Of a stretch of 8,022 nucleotides of DNA, positions 1 to 5,794 are shown piece by piece. The first letter of the stretch is position 1. Every line of letters begins with the position of its first letter. The position numbers and the translations under genes are program-made. A model generated the notes under the pieces. The model searched no databases. It saw nothing but the letters and a program-made list of their open reading frames with translations, and was not told the origin of the DNA. Origin of the DNA: an uncultured Planctomycetaceae bacterium (GTDB lineage Bacteria > Planctomycetota > Planctomycetia > Pirellulales > Lacipirellulaceae); the NCBI GenBank assembly GCA_937860165.1, contig CALMBE010000507.1, forward strand, positions 1 to 8,022. The letters are read 5' to 3'.

Positions 1-877
1 AATGCTCGCAGCTGTCGAGAAAGCGGGTGTGTTTCACGGCTATCTGGAAGATCTTTGTTACACGTCCAAGACACTCAAGGCCTTGGAATCGGTGAGACAC
101 GGTGCCATTGGTAAGGTCAATTGGGTGCGGTCGCGTGAAACCCATTCGGGGCCGCACAGCGACTGGTTCTGGAACAAGGAATGTTCCGGCGGTGGAGCAA
201 TGATTGATTTGGGCTGCCATTGCATCGAAATCGCGCGGTCTTTTATTGGAAAGGAAGTGCGACCAGTCGAGGTGGTTTGTTGGGGAGATACCCAAGTCCA
301 TCCGATCGATGCCGAGGACCATGCCATCGGCTTGGTCCGCTACGAGAACGGGGCCATCGGCCAATTTGAAGTCAGTTGGTCTTTCCGCGGCGGCATGGAC
401 TTGCGGGATGAAGTCTCCGGCACTGAAGGGGTGATCTGGTTGAATCACTGGTTGCGGACTGGCATGGAAATGTTCTCCGCCAATGGCCAAAACGGCTACG
501 TCGCCGAAAAAGCCGAGGCGAACGCCGGCTGGTTGTTCCCCGTGGGGGACGAAGTCGCGGCACTTGGTTACCGCGACATGTTTGACGACATGTTCAACTC
601 GCTGGACAGCGGAACGACTCCCCGCGAGACCTTTTACGACGGTTACGTCGTCAACGCCATCATCGACGCTGCCTACCAATCGATCGAGACCAAGAAGTGG
701 GAACCGATCAAGCTCGACCAATGGCGCGGCCACTCGTCGGCTGAAGACCCGGCGCACGCGCGGCAGGATTACAACGGCGAGTACTTTCTCATTAAAGAAG
801 AACGCATGACCGATGGCAGCACCAAAGTTATCCTGCGTCATAAGGAAACTGGACAGATTTGTCAGCGAACCGTGTAA
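1..877 (+). CDS. Gfo/Idh/MocA-family oxidoreductase, C-terminal part (5' truncated by window edge)
   Basis: Probable NAD(P)-dependent sugar or cyclitol dehydrogenase of the Gfo/Idh/MocA family; the substrate cannot be told. The frame is open to the left edge (codons start at base 2). The first ATG aligns with an internal helix of the family rather than a start, so the Rossmann dinucleotide-binding domain, roughly 100-130 residues, lies outside the window. What remains (291 residues) is the C-terminal alpha/beta substrate domain. Its marks are the [11 protein letters not shown] segment (residues 63-73, with the family's D-x-G-x-H pattern at Asp69, Gly71 and His73), the beta-sheet segment around [21 protein letters not shown], and the closing helix [19 protein letters not shown]. 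The extreme C-terminus (about 45 residues after WEPI) is a polar extension. Two stop codons follow in tandem (TAA at 875, then TAG in frame). The family call is confident; specificity is unknown. Confidence 0.9.
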   Translation, partial: MLAAVEKAGVFHGYLEDLCYTSKTLKALESVRHGAIGKVNWVRSRETHSGPHSDWFWNKECSGGGAMIDLGCHCIEIARSFIGKEVRPVEVVCWGDTQVHPIDAEDHAIGLVRYENGAIGQFEVSWSFRGGMDLRDEVSGTEGVIWLNHWLRTGMEMFSANGQNGYVAEKAEANAGWLFPVGDEVAALGYRDMFDDMFNSLDSGTTPRETFYDGYVVNAIIDAAYQSIETKKWEPIKLDQWRGHSSAEDPAHARQDYNGEYFLIKEERMTDGSTKVILRHKETGQICQRTV

Positions 878-891
878 TAGTAATTCAAGTT

Positions 892-918
892 AACCGCAGA
901 GTTGCGGAGAACACGGAG
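892..918 (+). repeat. CAGAG/CGGAG dispersed-type repeat, copy 1
   Basis: A 27-mer beginning AACCGCAGAG and ending ACACGGAG. It matches the reverse complement of 1172-1198 at 21 of 27 positions, and most differences are transitions. It lies 14 bases after the oxidoreductase stop. From memory, A/G-rich strings of the form ACCACAGAG...CACGGAG occur between genes in many environmental bacteria; this was not searched. Confidence 0.7.
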
Positions 919-973
919 TGGATAATTAAATGGGGAGTAATCTGGACTGTTGGAATTCAGGTGCGAAGCCAAT

Positions 974-1033
974 TGTCATCCCGAGGTACTCCGAGGGATC
1001 TGGCCAGATTTCTCGGAGTACCTCGAAATGACA
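974..1033. repeat. 60-bp near-perfect palindrome, REP-like element
   Basis: Each base from 974 to 1003 mirrors one from 1033 down to 1004; 26 of 30 pairs are Watson-Crick. The outer 22-base arms (974-995 and 1012-1033) differ only at two adjacent positions, and the tip is a perfect 12-base palindrome (ATCTGGCCAGAT, 998-1009). The two outer mismatches read C/A on the plus strand but U-G wobbles in a minus-strand RNA; the two inner ones are G-U on the plus strand. Size, symmetry and placement between convergent genes fit a REP or hairpin element mobilised in trans by a RAYT (TnpA_REP) transposase. No such transposase is in the window. Confidence 0.75.
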
Positions 1034-1068
1034 GCCGGAGGTCAGTGAAATGGGGAATTACTTGCTAC

Positions 1069-1096
1069 TGACCACGGACAACTGGCAACTGACAAC
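1069..1096 (+). repeat. Four degenerate tandem 7-mers (TGACAAC type)
   Basis: The units read TGACCAC, GGACAAC, TGGCAAC and TGACAAC with no spacer. Each differs from the consensus TGACAAC by at most one base. It starts 35 bases after the palindrome. It is a low-complexity array with no coding sense. Confidence 0.65.
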
Positions 1097-1106
1097 TACA
1101 GCTCCG

Positions 1107-1151
1107 GGCGAGGGCACCACACCCACTCGTGTGGTCTGCTTACGGCTCGCC
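1107..1151 (+). other. Nested hairpin
   Basis: The inner stem is seven perfect pairs, ACCACAC (1116-1122) with GTGTGGT (1129-1135), closing a 6-base loop. The outer stem GGCGAG (1107-1112) pairs with CTCGCC (1146-1151). No U run follows on either strand, so it is not a classical intrinsic terminator. It could still stabilise a 3' end of the minus-strand gene's transcript. Confidence 0.45.
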
Positions 1152-1171
1152 TAATTACTGCCACTTTTTCC

Positions 1172-1198
1172 CTCAGTGTCCTCCGTGGCTCTGTGGTT
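1172..1198 (-). repeat. CAGAG/CGGAG dispersed-type repeat, copy 2 (inverted)
   Basis: Read on the minus strand this 27-mer begins AACCACAGAG and ends ACACTGAG, matching 892-918 at 21 of 27 positions. With copy 1 it forms an inverted pair bracketing the palindrome, the 7-mer array and the nested hairpin, a span of 307 bases. No convincing target-site duplication is seen outside the pair. Confidence 0.7.
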
Positions 1199-1323
1199 TT
1201 ATTGAAATGGGGAAGTTATTTTTGAGCCCAGCCTAACGCTTGGCTAACCGGTCCCAAATGGGCCAGAGACCAATCGGACCTGTGCGACGAATGATTGACG
1301 TCGCTCTCGCCGTGGGGAGGTAG

Positions 1324-1336
1324 AACCACAGAGTTG
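1324..1336 (+). repeat. Fragment of the CAGAG repeat, copy 3
   Basis: AACCACAGAGTTG matches the first 13 bases of copy 1 (892-904) at 12 positions. The rest of the 27-mer is not present, so this is a truncated or decayed copy. It lies about 70 bases downstream of the minus-strand phosphoesterase stop. Confidence 0.5.
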
Positions 1337-1407
1337 TTAAGAGTCATTGCTTGAGACCCCCATTCGCGCCTTCTCGGGTAACGGTCCGGTTGACAGCCAG
1401 CAGCAGA

Positions 1408-4110
1408 TCAATCGTCATCGTCTTCTGGCAGATTGCTTGTAACGGCCCATGTGGGATAGGGATCCTGACTGCCCCGCACTGCCCGCCACAGGATGCGATT
1501 CAAGACGTCTTCCGGAGCCCGGTCCACTTCGCGGAAGTTGAGTGTCGCTGAGACCAGTGCGTCCTCGCGGAGGACGGGGTCGGTAATCGCTTGAGCGGGA
1601 GGATTCATCTCGTCGAGTGCAATCAAAGCTTTTTCGCAAGTGTAAGGTGTCAAGTCTGGCTTGTCGACAAAGCAAGCCGTCATGGGTGTGGCGCTGGCGT
1701 CGAACTGATTCATCGGCGGCATTCCCAGGATTTGTTCGATGGTCCGCAAAATGCTGGTCGTGTTGTATTGTTCGCTGACTACGGCACCACGCTTGGCATA
1801 GGGACTGACAGAGAAGGCAAGCGTCCGGTAGCCACTCACATGATCCCACCCGGACTGCGGATCGTCTTCGATGGCGAAAATCGCCATCTCGGGCCAGAAT
1901 CGGGAGTGACTGAGGGCCTCCACAACGCGACCGAGGGCCAGATCATTGTCGGCCAGACATGCCGCCGGGGTGGGACCGTTGGGAGAGGTGCCCCAGGTGT
2001 GGTCATTGAGCAGGCAAATGATCACCAACTGAGGGTACTCGCCCTTTTTCTCGAACTTTGCCAACTCGCGAATGACAAAGTCAGCCCGGAACTGATCGAG
2101 AACTGACATGCTCCAACCCGGATAGTCTAGCGGAGAGATCGCTCTCAGACTTTCGACGCTCGGCCAGCATTTGAAGACCACATCACCAGTGCCATCCTTC
2201 CAGGCACGGTAGCTGGCCAGAAAGTCGGGTTCACCCGGCTTGGTTGGATCAGCCCAGGTCACTGAAGGCCCCATGAACTCGCCGTAATTGCGAATGGTCT
2301 TTCCGTGCCGCAAGGCATTGTCCCACAGAAAACCGCTGGGGGCATACGAGAGGGCGTCGTCTTCATCGGTGCCCATGCCGTCGGGATAGCTGCGAGGGAA
2401 CCCGGCGAAACTCTTTTCCATATAATCCGTCGAAGCCGCAGCCGTGCTCCATTGATGTCCGTCCGCGCTACAGATGCCGCAACAATAGGTGTTGTCCAGC
2501 AGGACGAATTCACCAGCCAACCTGTGGTGATTAGGAGTGATTTCCTTCCCAAAGATGCACAGCGAAGGATCACCGTTACCGCGTCCACACGCGCCAAACA
2601 CTTGATCATAAGTGCGGTTTTCCTTGATGATGTACACCACATGCTTGATCAGGCTTGGTTCGCCAATCCGCTCCGGAATCGCCCGGGCTGGTTGATCGGG
2701 GCGGGGAGGCAATTTCGCTGCGGCAATCTGTGGGGCCCGCAGGTTCCTGGCGACTTGCTCAGAAAGTTCTGGAAGTTGACCCTCATCGACCGCCGGCAGA
2801 AAGCTGAGCGAACCCGAATAATGATGGGAATTGAAACCCTCTGCCCCATTTTCACTGTCTCGCTGCGGTTGTTTGGGAAGACCCTTGATATTGGCCACGA
2901 TCAATTCCTCGCGCTCTGGGTTTGTCAGGACAGCTCCCGGGTACCAACCCACGGGAATCAAACCCACTAGCTTGGTTTCCTGCGGATCGTTGCGATCGAA
3001 GGCAAAGATCGCCACAGCATTCTGGGAACCGTTGGCTACGTAGAGCCGTTTGCCCGCCGCGTCGAAACAGGCTGCATTCGGGGAAGCTCCCCACAACTCG
3101 GAGGGATTCGCTTTAGCCCACAGCTTGGCGACGATCTCATCCGTACTGGTTTCAATCACACTCAAGTAGTCGCTCGAGGCATTGCAACAGACCACGTACT
3201 CGCCTTGCGGCGACACGGCTAAGCCGCTGGCGTGCATGCCGGTGAGCAATTCCTTTTCCACTTTACCATCGCGCAGATTGATCACACTCACTGAACCCTC
3301 ATTTGCAATGTGTCGCACGGGATCGACCCGGACTACCGTGCCTCGTCCGGCGGGTCCTGTGAGATCGTCGGCACCGGGTCGGCGGCCACCCCAATTACTG
3401 ACATACGCCTTGTCGCCAACCAAAACAACATCGTAGGGGGCAACCCCCACGGGAAAGCTACGCACCACTTTGCCAGTCTCGGTGTCCAGTTCGAGTAATT
3501 GGTTGGAAAGATTGCCACATATCAAAAGTCGCTTGCCATCAGGCGTGACGGCCAAGCCGCTGGGTATCTCTTCATCGCGACGGGGAGCATCGGCATTGGG
3601 CAGCCTCCAAGCAACGCGCGGCGTGAGTACACCTTCTATGCTCACATCAAAGACTTTGATCGAGCCATTGACATTGCTCATAAACACCGTTTTTCCGGAG
3701 GGGGAGAACAGAAGTCCCGTAAAGCTTATTTGCCCTTCCTCGTCGGGATGCAGAATCTGATCCGAGACTGGTTCTTGGGCAAGTGTGCCCGGCGGCTCAT
3801 TGGGCAATGCCACCCGCTGCAGTATTTGCCGAGTGGCTGGATCGACCGCCACCAACTCATGTGTTTTGCCTGCCGTGATCAGCAGTTTCCCGTTGGGAGC
3901 GAGTGCCACAGCCTGCGGCCGCATTCCCGGCAAATCGAGTTGATCGCCCCAGGGGGTAAGTGCTTGATTGACCGGAGTAATGACCCTGCCATCCGAGGAA
4001 TGCCCCACTCGTTCCTCGTCAGCCCTTACTGGGAGATCCTGTTGCACACATAGCAGAATGGAACCGGCAACAAAGAACAGGCGACACGAAGTAGGGAGCA
4101 AGTGACTCAT
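1408..4110 (-). CDS. Secreted bifunctional YncE-like beta-propeller / phosphoesterase (alkaline phosphatase superfamily) protein
   Basis: A 900-residue exported protein in two parts. Residues 1-30 are a signal peptide (hydrophobic 11-22, VRA cleavage motif before Asp31). Residues about 45-445 hold repeated YVTN/YncE blades such as AVALAPNGKLLI, GLAVTPDGKRLLI, GLAVSPQGEYVV and GKRLYVANGSQNAV. Residues about 488-850 are a phosphoesterase domain (PF04185-like, as in acid phosphatase/phospholipase C) with probable metal-binding motifs: ENRTYD (Glu497, Asn498), SADGH, NDH (702-704) and EDD...GWDHV (Glu748 to His757). Likely a periplasmic or surface phosphomonoesterase or phosphodiesterase; substrate unknown. 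The ATG start is supported by the signal peptide and by AGGA (4118-4121) 7 bases upstream. Odd points are a CCGIC cluster just before SADGH, where relatives I recall have no cysteines, and an acidic EDDDD tail. It is transcribed alone. Confidence 0.92.
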   Translation of the reverse strand: MSHLLPTSCRLFFVAGSILLCVQQDLPVRADEERVGHSSDGRVITPVNQALTPWGDQLDLPGMRPQAVALAPNGKLLITAGKTHELVAVDPATRQILQRVALPNEPPGTLAQEPVSDQILHPDEEGQISFTGLLFSPSGKTVFMSNVNGSIKVFDVSIEGVLTPRVAWRLPNADAPRRDEEIPSGLAVTPDGKRLLICGNLSNQLLELDTETGKVVRSFPVGVAPYDVVLVGDKAYVSNWGGRRPGADDLTGPAGRGTVVRVDPVRHIANEGSVSVINLRDGKVEKELLTGMHASGLAVSPQGEYVVCCNASSDYLSVIETSTDEIVAKLWAKANPSELWGASPNAACFDAAGKRLYVANGSQNAVAIFAFDRNDPQETKLVGLIPVGWYPGAVLTNPEREELIVANIKGLPKQPQRDSENGAEGFNSHHYSGSLSFLPAVDEGQLPELSEQVARNLRAPQIAAAKLPPRPDQPARAIPERIGEPSLIKHVVYIIKENRTYDQVFGACGRGNGDPSLCIFGKEITPNHHRLAGEFVLLDNTYCCGICSADGHQWSTAAASTDYMEKSFAGFPRSYPDGMGTDEDDALSYAPSGFLWDNALRHGKTIRNYGEFMGPSVTWADPTKPGEPDFLASYRAWKDGTGDVVFKCWPSVESLRAISPLDYPGWSMSVLDQFRADFVIRELAKFEKKGEYPQLVIICLLNDHTWGTSPNGPTPAACLADNDLALGRVVEALSHSRFWPEMAIFAIEDDPQSGWDHVSGYRTLAFSVSPYAKRGAVVSEQYNTTSILRTIEQILGMPPMNQFDASATPMTACFVDKPDLTPYTCEKALIALDEMNPPAQAITDPVLREDALVSATLNFREVDRAPEDVLNRILWRAVRGSQDPYPTWAVTSNLPEDDDD

Positions 4111-4419
4111 GACAAGATCCTGGGCATTCGAGAATGATACAAAGAGGCTATAAACCTATAAGTTTCTCGGGCACTGCGATTCGGAGCATAGATCGCTAAG
4201 TGTAGCAAGCCGTCTGCTATGGTACACCTCATCGATTCGCATCGTCCAGCCCCATTTTGCGCATCTGTTCCGATCGGATGTCATGCACTGGACTTTTGCA
4301 AAACGCTCAATCAACCCCAATTGGCACTACAATTCCCGTGTAATTTGAAATTCTAAGTGCGTTTGTCGCAGGGCTCGTAGATGATCATCATGCAATTGCT
4401 TTTCTCTTTTCTCAATTTC

Positions 4420-4446
4420 TTCTTGGCGTGCTTGGCGACCTTGGCG
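4420..4446 (-). repeat. Three tandem 9-mers with CGCCAAG core
   Basis: On the minus strand the units read CGCCAAGGT, CGCCAAGCA and CGCCAAGAA without gaps. Strings of CGCCAAG 9-mers are, from memory, another dispersed repeat type of environmental bacterial genomes. The array falls within a 60-codon minus-strand open frame (4327-4509) with a TTG start. Its product would be very rich in Arg, Gln and Glu (NRQGRQARQEE, then a charged heptad-like stretch) and coiled-coil-like. The frame has no clear ribosome site, so I treat the repeat as the primary feature and the ORF as a doubtful by-product. Confidence 0.6.
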
Positions 4447-4586
4447 GTTCAATAATTCGACTTTGCAGTTCTCCTGAGACCTAGATTTTTCCGCTTGCCA
4501 ACTCCGCAATTCCTGCCCAGAATGGACTTATGTCAGCCACGTATGGTTACTTCCTGTTTAGCACCACTCGCTACTTTTTTTATAGA

Positions 4587-4681
4587 GGTGGCGGGGCTAG
4601 AGGGAGTGCGTAGCTGCTGACATGGTACGCTAATATCACCCACAAGCCCCGAGCACCCCAGCGGTTCTCGGGGCTTTTTTT
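4587..4681 (+). promoter_or_regulatory. Candidate transcription attenuator in the aroF leader
   Basis: Two mutually exclusive structures can be drawn. In the antiterminator, GGTG (4587-4590) pairs with CACC (4654-4657) and CGGGGCT (4592-4598) pairs with AGCCCCG (4645-4651), giving 11 pairs with a 1-by-2 internal loop. Inside its loop a small hairpin GCGTA/TACGC (4608-4612 with 4626-4630) can form. In the terminator, 4645-4653 pairs with 4667-4675 and is followed by a T run. Both use 4645-4653, the usual logic of an attenuator. The gene 87 bases downstream is DAHP synthase, a classic feedback-controlled step. No known riboswitch or T-box consensus was recognised, and the effector is unknown. 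Confidence 0.4.
4645..4681 (+). terminator. Intrinsic terminator upstream of aroF
   Basis: A perfect 9-pair stem AGCCCCGAG (4645-4653) with CTCGGGGCT (4667-4675), a 13-base loop, then seven T (4675-4681, the first shared with the stem). The U tail exists only on the plus strand; the minus-strand reading is followed by TTGTGGG. No plus-strand gene ends upstream, since the preceding gene is on the minus strand. It therefore ends either a leader transcript of aroF or an unrecognised non-coding RNA. Confidence 0.8.
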
Positions 4682-4693
4682 GTTGGAAGAGGG

Positions 4694-4721
4694 TGTAAGG
4701 CGTAAGTCTTTGGTCGTAAGT
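4694..4721 (+). repeat. Heptad repeat with GTAAG core ahead of aroF
   Basis: Four consecutive 7-mers read TGTAAGG, CGTAAGT, CTTTGGT and CGTAAGT; GTAAG recurs at 4695, 4702 and 4716, a pitch of 7 and 14 bases. It lies between the terminator and the aroF ribosome site. It may be a simple repeat or a protein-binding array; nothing in the sequence decides. Confidence 0.4.
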
Positions 4722-4758
4722 TAAATCGGAAAGCAAAACCAGACAGCTTCTTTTTCTC

Positions 4759-4762
4759 GGAG
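4759..4762 (+). promoter_or_regulatory. Ribosome binding site of aroF
   Basis: GGAG, 6 bases before the ATG at 4769. It sets the start and agrees with the conserved N-terminus (MIIVMKRG) of this DAHP synthase type. Confidence 0.75.
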
Positions 4763-4768
4763 TAAACC

Positions 4769-5794
4769 ATGATTATTGTAATGAAACGCGGCACCGGACA
4801 ACCGGACATCGACAATGCGGTCGCCCATGTCGAGGCCCTTGGCCTTAAGCCGGTTGTGATCCAAGGGACAGAGCGGACCGTGATTGCCGCGGTAGGCGAA
4901 GAACGTGTCGCGGGGATCGGTTCGCTGGAAAGCTGCCCTGGGGTGGATGAGGTGCTGCCGATTCTGGCACCGTACAAATTGGCGAGCCGAGAACTCAAGC
5001 CCGAGAGCAGCGTGATCACGGCTGGCAGCTTATCGGTTGGCAAAGGCACAATCGGCGTGATTGCCGGGCCTTGTTCGGTGGAGACCGAGGAGCAAATCCT
5101 GGCGTGCGCCCATGCTGTGAAAGCGGCAGGCGCTTCGGCATTGCGTGGGGGGGCATTCAAGCCACGGACCAGCCCTTATAGTTTTCAAGGTCTCAAGGAA
5201 GTGGGTCTCAAACTGCTTGCCGAGGCCCGTGAGCAAACAGGATTGGCAATCGTGACCGAAGTGGTTTCGCCAGACGATGTCGACCTTGTCAGCAAGTACG
5301 CCGATGTATTGCAGATTGGTGCGCGGAACATGCAGAATTACCGATTGCTCGAAGCCGTGGGCAAGTCGCATCGGGCGGCATTGTTAAAGCGGGGACCGAG
5401 CGCGACGATCGACGAGTTTCTGCTCGCCGCGGAGTATATTCTCGACGGCGGTAATCAAAACGTGATGCTCTGCGAGCGCGGGATTCGCACCTTCGAGAGT
5501 CACACCCGATTCACTCTCCCGTTGGCCACGGTTCCTTACGTGCAACAGCGGACGCATCTGCCGATTGTGGTCGACCCCAGCCACGGCACGGGGCACACGG
5601 CCCTGGTGACCTCAATGGCCAAGGCAGCAATCGCCGCGGGGGCCGATGGTTTGATCGTCGAGATTCATCCGAATCCCGACAAGGCACTCAGCGACGGTTA
5701 TCAATCGCTCAACTTCGCACAGTTTGAAACGATGATGAAAGAGTGTCGGCGAATCGCCGAGGCAGTGGATCGGACGTTGGGCGTGGGGGTTTAA
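4769..5794 (+). CDS. aroF: 3-deoxy-7-phosphoheptulonate (DAHP) synthase, type I-beta
   Basis: Condenses phosphoenolpyruvate with erythrose 4-phosphate to DAHP, the first step of the shikimate pathway to aromatic amino acids; cytoplasmic and metal dependent. It has 341 residues, the usual length for the Thermotoga-like I-beta form. Residues 1 to about 70 are the ferredoxin-like regulatory domain, and about 92-335 the TIM barrel. Motifs are IAGPCS (98-103), [17 protein letters not shown] (125-141), GARNMQN (184-190), LLKRG (205-209), CERGIRTFE (235-243), VDPSHGTG (268-275) and [13 protein letters not shown] (298-310). Cys102, His272, Glu298 and Asp309 fall where the metal ligands of the Thermotoga enzyme lie. 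The N-terminal domain suggests feedback by tyrosine or phenylalanine, as known for that enzyme. An intrinsic terminator and possible attenuator precede it. Its TAA overlaps the stop of the convergent gene. No other aro gene is adjacent. Confidence 0.96.
   Translation: MIIVMKRGTGQPDIDNAVAHVEALGLKPVVIQGTERTVIAAVGEERVAGIGSLESCPGVDEVLPILAPYKLASRELKPESSVITAGSLSVGKGTIGVIAGPCSVETEEQILACAHAVKAAGASALRGGAFKPRTSPYSFQGLKEVGLKLLAEAREQTGLAIVTEVVSPDDVDLVSKYADVLQIGARNMQNYRLLEAVGKSHRAALLKRGPSATIDEFLLAAEYILDGGNQNVMLCERGIRTFESHTRFTLPLATVPYVQQRTHLPIVVDPSHGTGHTALVTSMAKAAIAAGADGLIVEIHPNPDKALSDGYQSLNFAQFETMMKECRRIAEAVDRTLGVGV

Larger units (their letters stand above)
928..1213 (+). repeat. Three direct copies of the 9-mer AAATGGGGA
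   Basis: The 9-mer AAATGGGGA occurs at 928-936, 1048-1056 and 1205-1213, always on the plus strand. The second and third copies share an 11-mer (TGAAATGGGGA). The first and third are placed 10 and 7 bases beyond the two ends of the inverted 27-mer pair, and the second lies 15 bases after the 60-bp palindrome. The motif therefore seems to mark the edges of the other repeats. Confidence 0.6.
878..1407. other. Non-coding convergent intergenic region rich in repeats
   Basis: This 530-base gap lies between two converging genes and holds no credible CDS; the short open frames in it have no ribosome site and run through repeats. It contains a 60-bp palindrome, an inverted pair of 27-mers with a third fragment, three copies of a 9-mer, tandem 7-mers and a nested hairpin, each listed separately. 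No U-tailed terminator is obvious for either flanking gene. Near 1229-1244 there is a weak 16-mer palindrome (AGCC...GGCT) in what would be the 3' untranslated region of the minus-strand gene. Nothing recognisable is seen from about 1250 to 1320 or from 1337 to 1407. Confidence 0.8.
4111..4768. other. Divergent intergenic region with aroF leader signals
   Basis: This 658-base gap separates the divergent phosphoesterase and aroF genes. From 4111 to about 4330 there is little beyond a weak minus-strand -10-like hexamer (TATCAT read on the minus strand, 4134-4139), which would give a very short leader for the phosphoesterase. From 4327 to 4509 an open frame on the minus strand (60 codons, TTG start) overlaps tandem 9-mers and is probably not a gene. 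From about 4520 to 4768 lie the candidate attenuator, the intrinsic terminator, a heptad repeat and the aroF ribosome site. A weak plus-strand promoter (TTAGCA at 4558, TATAGA at 4581, 17-base spacer) is possible. Confidence 0.6.

Noticed and set aside
483..809. 108-codon plus-strand frame within the oxidoreductase
   Set aside because: It is an out-of-frame overlap, very rich in Thr, Arg and Ser, typical of a shifted reading of a GC-rich gene.
1069..1096. CRISPR array
   Set aside because: The units are 7-mers with no spacers and no cas genes are present.
1107..1151. tRNA or intrinsic terminator at the nested hairpin
   Set aside because: It has no cloverleaf, no T-arm consensus, and no U run on either strand.
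2305..2970. 221-codon plus-strand open frame antisense to the phosphoesterase domain
   Set aside because: The opposite strand encodes conserved catalytic motifs across this span; the antisense product has no recognisable domain.
3499..4053. 184-codon plus-strand open frame opposite the YncE part of the phosphoesterase gene
   Set aside because: It lies wholly antisense to a well-supported gene, has no ribosome site, and its translation resembles no protein; it is a shadow frame.
4585..4598. T-box-like AGGTGG motif in the aroF leader
   Set aside because: The T-box core (AGGGUGGNACCGCG) is not matched beyond a few bases, and no specifier stem or correctly placed antiterminator bulge is seen.
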